Origin: Istiophorus platypterus
Lineage: Eukaryota > Chordata > Actinopteri > Istiophoriformes > Istiophoridae
Direction of reading: 5' to 3'
Assembly: GCA_016859345.1 (NCBI GenBank)
Contig: CM029114.1
Span: 12,918,501 to 12,982,500, forward strand
DNA length: 64,000 bases
This document shows, piece after piece, positions 33,143 through 49,067 of the stretch; positions within the stretch are counted from its first letter, which is position 1; each line of letters opens with the position of its first letter. The notes below the pieces were generated by a model. The model worked only from the letters and a program-made list of their open reading frames with translations. It was not told the DNA's origin and did no database searches. Both the position numbers and the translations under genes were made by a program.

Positions 33143-36100
33143 CTGAGGAAAGAAGTGGAGATGAAAGGATGGATGAGGTGGAATGGCGATGACCAGACAT
33201 AGACGGGGGAAGTAAGGGAGATGGGGTGAGGAAATAATTAAACAGGGAGAGAATAAAAGTTGGTGAGTTAGAATTAGATGGTTTGTAAACAGGGAAGTGA
33301 TAAAGTATAGAAGGTAACATGGGAATAGTACAGAAAGGGGTAAAGGCATGAGCAAGGAGCAAAAGGGAAGGATAGAAAACAGTTCGAAACAAGGATATTT
33401 AAAAGAGAAAATAAGAAAGAAAGTATAGGAGTAGGGGGCAGAAAAGGAACAGAGTGAGATTAATGACGTGCCGCCATCTTTAGATTAGTTTATTTCCCCT
33501 CAGCAGGACTTTAGGGCCACTAAGTGCCGAGTGATATGAATGGAGCTGAGAAAAAAAGAGGGTCGAGAGAGGGTGAAAATAACATGGAGGATGCATGAGA
33601 TCCATTATCTCTCTCCCTCCTGTGGGCATCCCTCATCTCTCCCCCTCTCTCCTCCCACCACCTCCTCCTTACTCATCTATCCTCTCCTTCTGTGGCCCTG
33701 GCGGAAACTCAAATACAGTTTAATTACAGGTAACACTGAGGAGCAGCCATTAGCCACATGTGAGCACATGCGGGGAGACACATTGTGGATATGTGTGTTT
33801 GTCTTCATGTGAGGGCAAATGTGTGATTCATTGTCTGCAGGTCTGGTGTCCCCTCTGTACAATCAGCAGCCAGGACAAAGATTTATGGATTGGAATTTCT
33901 CCCCCCACCTGCATCCTAATCCCTCCACCCTCGCTCTCACGGGTGTTTTGTCACCATTGAGACCTCATTATTAGGTTGTAGCTTCCTGTTCGGATCTGAT
34001 TGGATGACAGTCTCCACCCCTGTGCTGAGTCCTGTGGGAAATTTTGCCACCAAGATGGAGGGGACTGTGGGCTGTCACTGTCAGTCCACCTGCTGTTTTT
34101 TCTCTTTTTCAAAATTTTCATTCAATTCACATAAATTTCTCTCTGGGTATAAATCTATTTAAAGTAAAATGTAGAAGGTTACCTCTGGCTCCATAGGAGG
34201 GTACTTCCTCCCTTTGCTCTTTCCCAAACATTTTGTCTTTCCGCCCTCAAGGAGCTGGCACCAAAAGCCCTTCTGAGGGTCAAAGCTGAGAGAAGAGAAT
34301 AGCACAAAATATATAGCCAGAAAGACAGAGAAAGGAGGAGAGCAAGAAAAATCTTGATTAAAAAAATACTGAAAATAAACCTCAGAGCTGCCATATTTGC
34401 CGCGTTTCTTCCTTTGGAAATCAGTCCTGAAAAAGTGGGCCATCTTACAATCACAAACCAGACATAAATGTCACTCTGCATCCAGCACAGTCTCTGTCGC
34501 TCTCTTACTTTTTGCTGTCAGCGTCTCTCTGACTGTCTTGCTGTCTTGTTTCATCTCTCTCTCTCTGTCTCTCTCTGTCGCCCCCCTCTCCATGTCGACC
34601 CCCCCCTGTTGTGCAGCCTCTCGCTCCCTCTCTCAATGTGGACCCACAATGAGTGCACACAGTTATACAGTTATAGTTTATTTATATAGATATTGTAATC
34701 CAGTGGAGGTTTATTTTTCAAACTTTCAGTGTCTGGCATCTTGAGATGAGATGATACAATAGAGTTGGAGTGCAGTTTGCTTTGTTTACTCCAAAATGTT
34801 ATATGCAGATTAATTGTAAAATGTGACTCTCTACTCAAGGATTTGGGTTCACTGTGTATAAAAACACCCTGAGGAAGGATACTGTGCCAATATAAGTTAA
34901 ACCACACTGGTTTGATTTGTATAATGTACTGACCCATATCAATTAAGGCTAGAATTGGATTCTTTATACCAATGGATGAAAGCATATTTTACTCCTTCTG
35001 GAAATTACTTTTTCCCCCTGCAAGAAAACCAGTGGGTGCAGGCAGACAGCAGAGCCACGCCTGTCGCTGTTCCTTTTTGTGATTACACTACAGTGCATTT
35101 TTATACAAAGATATTGACAATTTTTATTCATTCACTGCATTCTTTTTTTTAACTATTCATAAATACAAAAACATTTGAAAGATGTTAAATATGATATATA
35201 CAGTATGTATTTCTTTATAATTAAGACTGTCTTTTTCAGGCCAATGCATATGGTATTTGGCAAAGACAAAAAAACAGGTGAAAGGTATTGCTGCCCATCA
35301 TGACAGAGAGGAACACCTGACCAGTTATGGAGAGTGATCACAATTAGAAAGAAAAAAATATAGCAAATGTGTCTCATAAAAGAAGTTTGATCACTGGCAA
35401 ATAACTATACTTGGTCTTTAATTCATGACTATGAACTGACACAGACAATGAAGACAATACCAAAATGTGAGGGCGAAATATTCTTATAAGTTTGTTGCCT
35501 CTACAACCTCCCCTTATTGGCTCTCAGATCATCTCTGAAACAAAACCACCTTTCTCATTAGCAAAGTGCAAAGGCTGTTGCAACCCAGCAGCATGATATG
35601 ACAACCTGTCACAGGAAAGGAAACTGTGGGTGGCTATGAAAGCAGAGTACCCTAGTAAATACATGTTCCTTGTTGTCAAGTGTATATAGAGTATAATGAT
35701 AAGTACATATGCATATACTGAATGCATGTATAGAGGTTTAAATGCATCTGTATTCAAATGTAAATCTATCATCATCTACTTCACGTAAAATGATTATTTC
35801 CAAGATAATTTACTGATATATATTTTTGAAATATTGATGGGATTTGTATGGAGAAAAGTATGCGAAAATATACCTTATTGTATACTGCGATTTGGGATTA
35901 ATAGGATTAATATAAATGTGACTGAAAAATGCAAATATTGCTCTGTATCTGCACGATTCAGTGGGTGAATAAAAGCAAAAAAAAAAGAGTTAAGTGGTTC
36001 TCCTTCAGTTTTTCCCTGACAGGACAGGAGGATGAAAGGGGGGGGCTGTAAATAAATAGGCTCCAATGCTGAGGATCTGTCAGGCTGCTGCGATGTCAAA

Positions 36101-36157
36101 AGAATGAGAAAGAGCAAAGAAAGATTAGGCTTTTGTATAACTCATTTCTCACCCAAA

Positions 36158-36200
<43 letters not shown>

Positions 36201-36240
36201 AACACGTACAAAAACAAGTAAACGCACACACACGCACACG

Positions 36241-36271
<31 letters not shown>

Positions 36272-39200
36272 ACACCCAGATTCCTTATCATTCTTTCAAA
36301 AGGCATCACTTTACAAATTATTTGTATGCATGCGGGCTCGTGATTCAAGACAGAGGCACTCTGCCCCAATCTTTGCCACAAATTCTAGATGTCCCTGTCT
36401 GGAGATTTGAGGGCTCGCAGACAGATTGCATTCTGATGAGTGGTGCTTGACAAATAAACGGTTTGCTACTTCTCCTAAACTTTAAGGTCACATGCAACAT
36501 CTCTAATGAAGTTGAAACAGAACATCAAGAGGCGAAAGCTAATTCTCGGTTGTATTAAAAAGGAAAGCATTTGGCTGACATAATGATTTTAGAGATCCCT
36601 TTCAATATATTACGCATATAATATCTGAATACACTGGTTATACAGCATATTATACTTATGGTCAGTATCATTTGCTTTTAGTGACATAAAATCTTTAAAG
36701 CAACTGTATTTCCACATTTCTTCTTAAGGTAAATTTTGAGTATACAAACAGAACATGCTTTATTTGTGGCTGCAGACATCATACATTGCTTACAAATTTA
36801 ACCAAATTATTTCCCCTCTGCACAAGTGCCATTTTTGTCTGTTGTGAAAAACATATGTTTAGTTCATAAAAGCTGCATTAATGATTTATCTTGCTTAATG
36901 GCACTGCTGTCGTTGCTGTTTTTATCCTTTTGGATTGACACTGTCTAGTGCACGAACATTTCTTATTTTTCTCAGACAGCTGTGACACAGACAGACAGTG
37001 TGTGTAAGTGAGAGGACAGTCATTGTTCTGTTGATTTGACACTTCACCACTTGACTGTCTCTTGACAAGAATACACATCAAATTGTTACTGCAAAAAAAA
37101 AAATCATGTCTTTGTTGTGTAATTCAAATATCGTTCACAAATGTATGTATAACAAAATCATACAAACAAGGTAACTAGATGTCAACATTCCTGATGCGTT
37201 TTGGAGGCAGGGTCTGAAAATGAATTTTTGATTCACTGGCCAAGGTGGCTGGTACATGAAAAAAATCCACTGGCTAAACATATTTTTTACTGGCTCAAAT
37301 AATACATTGCTTTTCTGTGTCACATACACATATGTGTCAGCATTTCTTTGTGATAATAAGGTATTGTGTTGAATATGAACTTGAAGATTTGAAAAGATAA
37401 TTTGGAAAATTACTTTAATATATTTATCAAAGATATAAATAAAATAACTTAATTCATAAATTCACTGCATTAAAATTTAAATGAAAATGTATCTATTTTT
37501 ATTTTCTGATAATCACCACTTTGCTTCAATTAATCCATTTATTATATATATCAATATATATCTACGGGTATCTAGCTTGCTAGGTTGACATTATCTATCT
37601 TTTTAGCTGATCTCTCTCCTCAAAGTCAGGATCAGAGAGATGTTTGGCTGATTTTCACAAACAGAAAAATTTCTGACCATTATAAGCTACTACGCTGTGC
37701 TATTATAATATGTGCTCAACACTCTCTCTCTCTCTCTCTCTGTTAGCTAGTAGTAGACCGAACACCAATGAGTTACTTTAGAGACGTTACCTTTGCCACC
37801 CGCATTACACAAAGGTAAAGTAGGGGATTCCTGGTATACGCATGTGTGTCTGTGTGTCTGTGTACGTGTGTCAGACACAGACAGAGACTCTCAGGATAGT
37901 GTTTCATAACTTTTTTGGTGCAAGCGTTTACCTGCCAGTATGATGGACAGTCTTCTCAGATTAACTTGCCAAACAGAATATCTACTATCCGCATTTGGCG
38001 CTTGGTGGGTGTTAATTTCAGATGCTGTTTGGAAGTAATTCCTTAAACGTATCAAGTCATTCCTCAATAAAGACAGCGCATTACAAACAAGTACTTGCTA
38101 TTTTTCTGGACACTACCATGTATAATTTACTGTTATACCTAAGAGTTTCTGCCATTCCTTCTCTACTTACATGTCACAGATTTCAAGTGAAATAAATGCC
38201 TACACTTATCATATTTCCTTCTTGCTCTTCAATTCCCCTCTTTGTTGTCTTGTTTTCTTTTGGCCATCTTGTTTACCTATCCTCTATGCTCTCTCTGTTG
38301 TGAGAAAACAATACTTTGTTTTCTGTCCTACAAATACTGACAAAACCTCAAACCTACATCTATGTAGAGCCAGACATTTAATGGCCCAAAGCACATAGGG
38401 AACTGACCATCTGCTATTGGCTGATTTTTGGTGCCAGGTGTTGACACTGTCTTTTGTACTATTTAGAGTGACACCAGCTGGCACCAAAGATTGGAAAAGC
38501 GGAGATGGCCAGTAGATGTCAGGCTTCGCAAAGTTTTGGCTTTAGGGTGAAACGGGCCCTTACCCCTGGACGCCAGGGATCGAAGACAATGAGGACACAA
38601 AGCAAGAGAGAAGGAGGGAGAGGCAGGGACTTACGTAAGGGCCTGGGAGTAGTTGAAATGAGGGGTGACTGCCAGGAACTTCTGGACTTCATCCATCACT
38701 GCAGCAGGGTCAGTTCTCAGCTGATGGCCGTCTATGATCATCACCTACACACAGACACATTCATGCTGTAACACTGGCTACTTTTAACTAACTAGTTAGT
38801 GCATTACAACCCATTCGGGTCCTTGGTAAAAATAAAAGCATAGAGACACCTTCTTCAATGCTACTTGATCCCATGTAACAACCACTATAAAATCTAGAAA
38901 ATATAACACTGACAGCACATGCAATGTATGATTTTTCTCTTTTTTGCTCATGGTGTATTGCCTGGCTGAACAGTTAGTAGTTCCTTCAGGCAATGTGTAG
39001 GGAAATGTTACCTTATGTAGTTCCTATCTTAAAACTAAAATAAGGATATTTTAAACAATACAAAATACACTCAGTGACAACTTCATTAGGTAAACCAGTG
39101 CAATCTATTGTGGTTCAGTTCAACAGCTCTCCCATAAAACATCTGAAGAGTTTTTAATGCTTGTTTTTGTGGACATGTTTAAAATTAAATACATGTTAAT

Positions 39201-41047
39201 TTCGGATTTTGGTTAAAGGTGGTATTGTACTGGACTACATTATGTTGAGGGGATTTACATACATCTATTTACATACAAGAGGGGAGCAGTGTATTGGAAA
39301 AAAAATAATGCAATCGAGTACAGCACAACCACTTGCTATGACTTCAGTGCTAAAAATTAAAATTTAAATAACTCTGTGATGGTATCAGAAAAACTGAACA
39401 TCGAAGGCATCATTAAACTAGACTTCTGCGGCTGTGCACACCTGGTTAGCAGGGTAGTATGTTAGCCACCTCTCCAGGTGTGTGGCATAGAGACCGGGGA
39501 TGAGACAGCGGCTCTGTAGTGAGCGCAGCTCGGCTGGTGCTCCCGGTCTCGCGCTGATGACATCATAAAAGGTGAACCGCAGGGCAGCGTGGTCCTCATG
39601 AGCTCTTTGATGCTGGGGAGGTAAACAGCTACAGTCTTCAAAAGACTCACTCTGATTGTTCACTGGCTCTCATCAGTCAACTAGCCATCAAGTAAAATAT
39701 CCATAACCTTGAATGAGAGAGATTATATACTATATACAATAACATAACATTTAAGGTATGATGTTGACATTCATGACCCATGAATCAAACAGGCTTAAGC
39801 AGAAGACTTCAGGATTATGTGACATTTCCCATTATGAGATGTAAGGATAAATCAGGCCCATTAACTCCACACTCAAAAAGAGATATGACTCCAAAAACTA
39901 TCTTGGAAAAGAACTCAATTCCAATCAATAAAGAGATGAAGCATGTCATTCGATGAAGTAGGCAGCTGTAGAGAGTTAAAAAATAATACAGGCCCGGTCA
40001 CTGACATTTAATGTATTCCATGGATGTTTGTGTACGTACCTGGTACCAGCTGTAGGCCCTGTCTGAGGGGTTGATGAGCAGGGTGATTATCTTGGCCTTG
40101 GGCAGCAGGGCAGCAGCTCGCCTCGGGGATTCTTCTGAGGGGAAATAGTTAGCACTCTTCTCAAACAGGAAGTCCGTGCTAACATTAGAGGGCAAAGGGA
40201 AAAACTCCATGTACCTGAGGCAATAGACACACAGATCAAACATCATTAATGCAGACTCACTCACCTGGAATTTAAATATACTAAATTCTTACACATTTTT
40301 TCAAAGTCACACACAGCTTCTAAAGTCACAAAGTTATAGCCTTTTTCTGTGCTTAGACAATGAGCCGATGATATAATGTGTAAACAGTCTTTAATGAAGA
40401 ATTTTCAGAGTCAAGTATTTTCCGAATGACTCCGAACCAGCTGTGTCTCTGTCAGCTAACCCATTTATGGGTCAATTTAGGCAGCCATATGTCTGTTGGC
40501 TTACGCTTCCAGGCTTAAAAGATAATTTGGAAGACGTTATTGAACTGTTTTGAACTGCTTTATGTATCACTGACATCTGCAAGTCACATGAAAGCCTCTA
40601 AGACCCTGACGAAATAAACGAGGGTTGTTTTCGATCTTTCATTTCACCTTAGGTTCTGACAAATAAAAGGCAAAGAGAGAGAGTGAAAGACAGGGGAAAG
40701 TGTTGGTTCAAGTGTTATCACCAGTCAATTCCTTTGTGGTAGTTGTTGGTGTTGAAGAACTGGACCTCCTCATAAGTCTTTGGACTGGGAAAGTTACTGG
40801 AGATGGAGGGATGCATGAGTAGGAAGAGATAAAGTGCTGTCGTTCCTGGAAGAAAGGGCATAATTCATAACTGGCTCGTTAATTCAGCTCAGCAAAGATT
40901 AGTCCATGTGTGTATATGTGAGTGTGAGTATGTGTGTGTCTCAGTGTGTGCGAGAGCTGTCAACTGATCCATTCTAGATGACTTTTCCCTCTGTAAGATT
41001 TATATCTTGTTGAGAATGCAATGTATGTGTGTTCATATGTGTGCGTT

Positions 41048-41104
<57 letters not shown>

Positions 41105-43336
41105 AATGATCAGAGGCTTCCCCATCAAATGATTTAAAACCATTTGACACCAATCAGCACTGGGGCTTTGGTTGTGCCCTCTGTTTCACCCTCAGCAGCT
41201 CTCTTTTTGCCCCGTTCCCCATACACTCTCTCCCACACAACCTGTTACATCCCCCCTCACCCTGTCTATTTGCTTCAACATCTCTGACATGTGAGGCGTA
41301 CCCTTCGATAAAATGAGAAATTATTGTGCTATAATCATTGTTGGGCTGCTAATGTTGTTATAATGACCCTGCCTCCCATTTAGAAAATTATCACCTTTGT
41401 TGATTAACAGTATTATGGACCCTCCTCACCTCTCACACCACACACCATTAATTAGAATTCCTGGAATAATATGGAAGCAAAAATCAGGACCCCATACAGC
41501 ATAGACAGATTGTTAATCTCCTCTAATTTTTGTCCCTCTGGCAGAAAGAGAGTAGCAAAAAAAGAGGGAAAGGATAGTAGGTCAGTACTGCATCTCTGTG
41601 CAACTACAGTGAAGAGAATGTGGGTGGAACAGAGGAGAAAAGAGCCACCTTCTTTGTCTCCATCTGACAGGACCAAAGTAGCAATGGGGGTGTAAATGAA
41701 AGGGCTATGATGGGGAGTATCTAGACACCTGGGCACAAAAAATGAGTCTCTCTGATGCATTTGCATGTTTGAGTGTGCGTTTGTCTTTAGCTTACCCGTT
41801 TTCTGTGGTCCTATGACCATGAACTTGGGTAACCTGTCACAGGTTTTCTCTTTAGACCAGATGTCTTTATGTCGTTTGTCATCACATGGGTTCTGAAGGA
41901 GCAGAGGCAAAGAATTAGAGGATAAAATAATGATGAGAACTAATGTATACAAAGACATATGTGCAAATAGGATATACAATATAGAATGAATGAATTAAGG
42001 CTTTGTCATTGTGTCATACCACCATTTGCAGTCCGTATGATCTTACAAGACAACACAAAGTCATATAAACCAGCATATATATTGTGAAAAGATTAAAAAT
42101 GTAAAAAATAGAAAACCAAATAGAAAAACTTTCACAATCACATCTTCATACCCTATTTGGCGACAATAAAATTCATGAATCACTTAGCAAAAACATTACT
42201 ATTACTATTATCACTATGATATATCAGAGTAAGTACTAGTTAAATAGTCCGCCTTCTTTTTCCATGCTATTAAGACAAAGCTAGCAAAATTGAACATATA
42301 AAATTTTAAATACCAATCAATTTTTGATCATCTGTACACCAATATATTTCAGAGTTTTGTTGGGTAATTTAATGGAAAATGAATGACTTTTTCTTCATTC
42401 CACTTCACCTAAATCAACACACCACAGACAGTCTGCTCTACATAATAAGAATATCTTATAGCATACAAGTGCACGGTAAAAAATGTGCACTCTGTGGAAA
42501 CACACAAGCCCATGCATGTGGGAAAATAAACATAATAACACACCTGCCAGAGAGGGTTCCTTTGTTCAGGGAAAAGCTGGAAGTATTTGTGTGCGAGCTG
42601 CAGGGGTGGAAGTGTGTGGAGTTTCAGGTTTGTCCACGAGCGAAGAAAGGAGGCCAGGTGGACGAATGTATAAAGACCCAGTCGATCATTGCCATAGTTA
42701 GACAGGTGGGTCATAAATATACTGATCTGGAGAGGAGAGACAGAGAAAGGGTAGTGGGTTAGGAGGGAAAAAGGAATGGAGAGAGGGAAATACGCGCACT
42801 TAATACGCACTTATTGTATTGTGCAAAAAGGTCAGAATCTCATCTCACAAGTTCCAGTATATATGAGAAACTGAGGCATTGCAGTAAATCTAATTACTGT
42901 TGGTGTGACTGCAGTGGAAACCAAACAGACAGTGCGTTGGGGCTTAAAGTCACTATTAGAGTACATGTCCTGCAGGTATCAATATTTTCTATCACTTTTC
43001 AAAGTGACACTCTCACTTTTGTTATGTAAGATTATACATAAACTTTCAGAGCCAAAGATAAACCTACCTATTCACTACCCTTAACAGATAAAGTTGGGGA
43101 GGCAGCACAAAGCTCCTCATAGCCACTTGGTGATGGGAGGGTTGCAGCTACATGCATGGTTGGAGTGTTTCAGAGTGTGTCAGAGTGTGTTCATGATGGC
43201 TAATATGTGTGAAGGAGCAGGAGACACAGAGAAGGAGTGAAGGAGCGATAGTGTGTTGGTCCAGGCTATCTGTCCATGCCTCAGTGCTTTTATAGGCTGA
43301 TCAAAGAGACAAGCTAAGATAGCTACAGCCAAATGT

Positions 43337-43376
<40 letters not shown>

Positions 43377-43470
43377 ACGCAAACCCATGCACACAAACAC
43401 ACACATGCACACAAACACAAACACACACACACACATACACGCACGCACACCAATGCACACAAACACACAC

Positions 43471-43506
<36 letters not shown>

Positions 43507-45675
43507 GCACAAACATGCACACAACCACACACGCACACACACACGCACACACACACAAACACATACATGCGTGCACACACAGATATGCTCGTCCTTCTTT
43601 TGTGATTGGAGGGAGCTGGGAACGTGAAGTGTCTGGATGACACAGTAACATCAGCCATTAGGACATGAATTATTTGTTGGATGGGAGCATGTGTGTGTGT
43701 GTCTATATGTGCATGAAAGATTATGTGTCAGTGTATTTGGGAGAATGTGAAAACTGACACACACAGTGAATTTCCTGGTGAGAGAAGACTGTCGGTTTTC
43801 CTCTTTAACGCTGAAGGTTGCCGTAGATACAAAGCGACACAGTGTCGGGTTTTGATGGATCAGCGTCCGGCCGACCTGGAAAGCTGCTCAGAATACTGAT
43901 CACCTCCGAATACTGATGGGTGCAATGTGTGTGTGAAACACTACTGGAGGGAAAAAAGAGGAGCAGACGTGTGTGTGGCTACTTGTGTGTGTCTTTTGCG
44001 ACAAAGAGAGCAAAAGAGAAAGAAGAGAGAGGACCAAGGTTATGCACGTCAGAGTGATTTTTTATGTGTTTGTGAGTGTCTGTGCATGTCAGGGTAATTG
44101 TTTATGCATTTGTGCGCATGTGTATGCCCTCGCAATTGTGCGCATCTGCCACTGCCTTCTTATCTTGTGCTCACTCTAAGCAAACCAGCAGCGCACCATC
44201 CAGCCGTGCCTACTTCATATCAATCTAACTGATGTAAGAGCAGCAGCGTGGAACCACTGTCAAGGAATCACCAGGCACACAACCAGGAACAACAGAAATA
44301 CACGGCAGTAAAAACTGTTTGCTTGTTCCTCTTGTCCGATGAATCATGTCAAAAACCCAAAACCTCCCTCTTCAAAGCGTGAATGGAGCACTTGAAGCAA
44401 AGAGTGTCAAAGTGTCAAATTAAATCTGAGAGTGTCTCACCGTAAACAAGTATTCACGTTTGGGATTAAGGAGGAACATTCCCCTTCAATACAGCGAATG
44501 CAGACAAATCTGACCTGAATAAATGCTATAAACACTGTTGAAGCCTCCCACCTCTTTCCTTTTGTATTGTTTTGTGGTTTTTTTTTTGCTGAAAGCAGGC
44601 AAGGTGATCAAAAAGTGATTTATGTTCCCTTCAAACCACTCAGTACCCTATGATGTCTGACTCAGGCTGCAAGGAGACAGGGTGTATTATATGTATGTGT
44701 GTGGTGTATTTGCAGGTGTGTGTGCATGAAAGAGAGAGGGGGAGAGAGTGAGAGAGAAAATCTGATTGTTACTGAACATGGAAACATTCATTATGGAGCT
44801 TAAACACTGGCTGCCAAATTAAACAAAGGCAGGGAGAGAAGATGATTTGTGTTTGTAATTGGAGAACTGCAGAAAAAAAAGAAAAAAGCACGAGGGGGGG
44901 GTTAAAAAATCGAAAGACAGAGAGAGTAACCTTGGCAGGTGAGTCTGAATTAAAAAACAAAAAAACAAAAAAGCCACTTGAGAGAGTGTTAATCTCCTGA
45001 CACTGTGCGAGCCCCAAAACCCTTTTTAGTGGAAAGACTCACTGTGGCTAAGAATTCAATTAACTGAACCATATAAACCTTTTCCTCAGCATCGAGTGCC
45101 ATGTCTCATTTCCTGAACACTGGATTGCTTTGAGTCCCCTATGTGCCTTTAATAAAGAATACCGTGCTAATAATTTAACACCACAGTCTGGCTCAAATCG
45201 GAACTGGACTAAGAGAGAAGTGTAGAAATAGGAGAAATAAACCCAACCCCGCAGCCACCCTCTTTTAATGTTTGTGCCTTATCTTTGCCTCTCATTGCTC
45301 CCATGCAGCTTAATTCCTCTTCTCTCGTCCTTTTAATGTCTTGCTCTCATTCTCTCGTCTGCTTGAAAAAGTCACTTCATGGATTTTTTTTTTTTTTCTC
45401 CTCCCTCCGATCTCATGCTGACCTAGATGCTCTGATGAAGCATGTCAGCCCAACGTGGAGTGATGTTCTTCAAAATCCATACACACATCAACACACAGGC
45501 ACCCCCACAGACACACACACATACACACACGTCTGAGAAGATTAAAAGAACATCAGTCATGTTTTTGAGTTTGTGACATGCTCCAATCCCGTCTAACATA
45601 ATTGCATTTTTGAAGAAATTACTTGTTTTACTGATCTTTGGTTGAAGATGGTGTTTTTTTTCCACTTCCTGTCTA

Positions 45676-45747
<72 letters not shown>

Positions 45748-46882
45748 CATACTGCAAAAAAATCTGTCTTAAAATGTTGGTTTTGTCTGATACTGCACAC
45801 CAAGAAATATGCTTCTCATAGTGAATTTACATTATTACATTATCTTTAATAATATTATATATTTTTTCAATACTTTCAATTTCAGCAGTATTTTTGCCAT
45901 TGTGAAAAAAAGTCCAAAAACTTTCCTAAAAGGTCTGTGACTGACACTTGGATAATAAACTGGAGCTTTGTCCATACTACATATTAATTCTAAGCAGGTT
46001 TTTAGTAGGTAGTATGTTCACAGTGAAAAAGTCACCAAATACAGCACACTGAAAACAGATAGTATGGATACTAAACACAGTCTGTTTTTGAGTGTGCTGC
46101 CAATGGACACTGTGCTTTCCAAAATGCATTGCACAGAGTAAATGGAGGAGCTCGTCATAGCTGGAAAATATTAACCTAATTGTGGGTCTTAAGAGAGACA
46201 TTTTACTTTCTCTATGTGGAATTTCATTGACTGTGGCATTTCAAAGTTGCAGTTTAATTGTTTCTCATATGGCATAATTTTCTGTTAGAATAACAGTTTA
46301 GCATGTTGATTAATTTATAGGCTAAGTGCTGAAAGAGTAAACCATGATGATTAGTGTGTGGTTCACACTATAGTGTGCAGAATTAGAAAGTAGTATGGCT
46401 TTGGAACACAGCCTGAAGAACCCTTTATTTCTAAGGAATTCTTCTTCTAAGAAATTATTCTTGATCTATCTATCTATCCATCTATCTATCTATCTATCTA
46501 TCTATAGCCCTCTCCACTCTCTCACTCCCTGTCTGCCCTGCCCTCTGTGCTGCTTTCTCTCTCCTTCAATGTGTACCCGTAGCAGCCTGTTTCCCATTAC
46601 AGATCACTTAGTTCCACATACATTTCACCTTGATTGAATTGTTATTGCTACTAAAAAGAAGCAGTGGCTCTTTTCTTTATTTTTTTCTCACAGTCCATCT
46701 CACTGTCTCTGTCTAATCAGCTGCACATCAATACATTTTGATTCAATTTATTTTTACTTGCTCCGGTAGCATCTACCAGCCTTGTACTTTCTGCCGTCTT
46801 TCACAGCTTTACTCTCACTCTCAATTTCTCTTACTGTTTGGATTGCAGCTTATTTTGTGAGTATGTGTGTGTGTGTGCGTGC

Positions 46883-46914
<32 letters not shown>

Positions 46915-49021
46915 GAGAGACTGAGAGTGGGTGTGTTTGCTCGAGAGCCTGTATGTGTTGATGAGCTGCCAGAGCCTTCAGTAGCAATCAACAGGACTTA
47001 CAGAGAAAGGGAGGGGGGAGTAGCGACCAGACAAACAGAAGGGAGGAAATTTTCACATGTGTGAGGTTAAAAGATAGAAGGCCACCTGACTCCTGGACAG
47101 GAGAGGAAGGGTGAGGGAAGTGAGGGTGCGCACTGGGTAAAACAGAGAGGTAGGAAGGAGGGAGATTTTCTGCTGATATTTGGAGTTTGGCTAATAAGCT
47201 TAGTGGCAGAGCTAAGCGCTAAACGTCATCCCCAATATATGTCTACAGCTCTGCTTATGTCAGCTAGACAGACATTTGTACAAATATATACATGCAGACA
47301 TACGCAGATACTCTGGACCGGTTTGTGTTTATGTGTATCTCTGAGTGCGAGGCTGTATGTGCATCTCTTCCTATCTGTATGTGTCTAGATTCTCAAGTGA
47401 AACAAGATGTCGTGACCTGAAAATTAAATCTCAATCTGTCTGCCACCTTCTCAACCCCCCCCCCCCATCTCTCAGGCCATTTATTGGGGAATAACTTGTG
47501 CCCTATTGGCTGTTTGCAAAGTCTAGGTTGTCCAATCGATTGTTGAGCTTATATGAGATGGGAAGCTCAATGATTGCTGATGCAGCCCAGAATGATGCAA
47601 AAGTATCCAAACACTCAGACAGATGCACACATTCATGCACATGCCTCCTGTACGTGCACATGCACCACACAGACATCCAGCATGTTGGTTGTTGTCAGTG
47701 GTTAACTGCCACCACAGGGACTTAATGTTACTGAATGAGAAGTGACAATGGTACCAGTGTACAGATCATCAAACAATGGAAAATCCCAGAGGGACTAAAG
47801 CAGTGAGCTACAGAACATTATTGATTACACACACAAAGTGCACACACTAATGAAAGCTTGTGCATCTGCAAATGGAAGCATAACGAGAGAAGCGAAAATG
47901 AATTATTCTTCTGTATGTATGTGTTGGTGTATGTGTGTGTATGGATGTATTTCATGGCAGATAGCTCTCATTTAGTGTTTAGAAATGCTTTTGTCTTTAA
48001 TAGGCCTCTTCATTAAGAGATAGAACAAGAGGAGCGCTTCCTCTTTTATTACACTGATTAAGAAAGGGATGGATTGAGAAAAAAAGGACAAAAGATAGAA
48101 GAAACAGAGGGAAAAAAAAGCAATTAGCCTCTGTGTGTTTCTGGCTTTCAAGAAGAATTTCAAACCATTATGTAATATATATTACTCTGTGTGTTTGTGT
48201 GTGTGTGTGTTTCTTGCATACCTATCCAAGCTGGTGAGCCAAAGGGGACATTTTGAAGGTTCATTGCTGATCATGCATTAAATTTCGAATTTGTTTAAGT
48301 TACAGCCTAGAGTTGACCTGCAGGTTTTTAAGTGTTAAAATTCATACGCAGCACTGCCTCTGCAGGTAGGAGCTGGGATTTTAATGATGCATTTACGCAT
48401 GTTTTTTTTTAACTCTTCCACAGCATGAATGAATTATAGCCCCAAGCAGGTTTTCAGACTACAGGGTGACTGTTTAACAGACTGCATACTGGGAGAATCA
48501 GTCTCTCTGGTTATCTTTTTGTTAAAATAAAATGAAATCAAATCAAATCAAATCAAATCAAATCAAATCAAATCAAATCAAATAAATGTATATGGAAAGA
48601 GAGAGAGAGAGAGAAACAAGGATAAAAGAAATAAAAAGGTCAGAAGAAGATAGAGATTATTTTTACATTTGACTTATTTGCTAGAGCCTTTGAATGTCTC
48701 CTTAAACATGTGCTGGACTGGACTGCTTGAAAGTTCCAAGTTTAGTTTTTATGAGGTTCAGTGAATTTTGAAGTAAACAATCAAAGGCTTCACGAAATAC
48801 AGTTCATATGTGTCAGAAAAAATGATTCAGGGATTTACAGGACAGAATTTTGATGGCTGACTTGCAAAAGATGGACACAAAAGGGTCCTGACCAAGAGTC
48901 CTCACACTCCCGAAATATCCTGACTCTGTAAGGTCTAAAACTCAAAGATAGAAGTAAAAGCACACACACGGAATCATCCCTCCAAAAGCACCTCTTCCAG
49001 TTCTTACCACACACTCAGCAA

Positions 49022-49067
<46 letters not shown>

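Larger units (their letters stand above)
34286..38634. other. NDST3: NDST3 intron (4.3 kb)
   Basis: Large intron. Contains CT-rich sequence near 34490-34640, a CA microsatellite at 36162-36275 and a CT run at 37720-37741. I saw no exon or RNA gene. Confidence 0.7.

Noticed and set aside
41452..41979. 175-aa minus-strand frame treated as one exon
   Set aside because: Only 41892-41796 is coding. The flanking residues are intron read-through past clear CAG acceptor and GTAAGC donor sites.
43180..43658. Long open frames rich in Cys/Val or His/Thr over the CA array on both strands
   Set aside because: They are translations of a CA/TG microsatellite; no codon structure, splice sites or homology.
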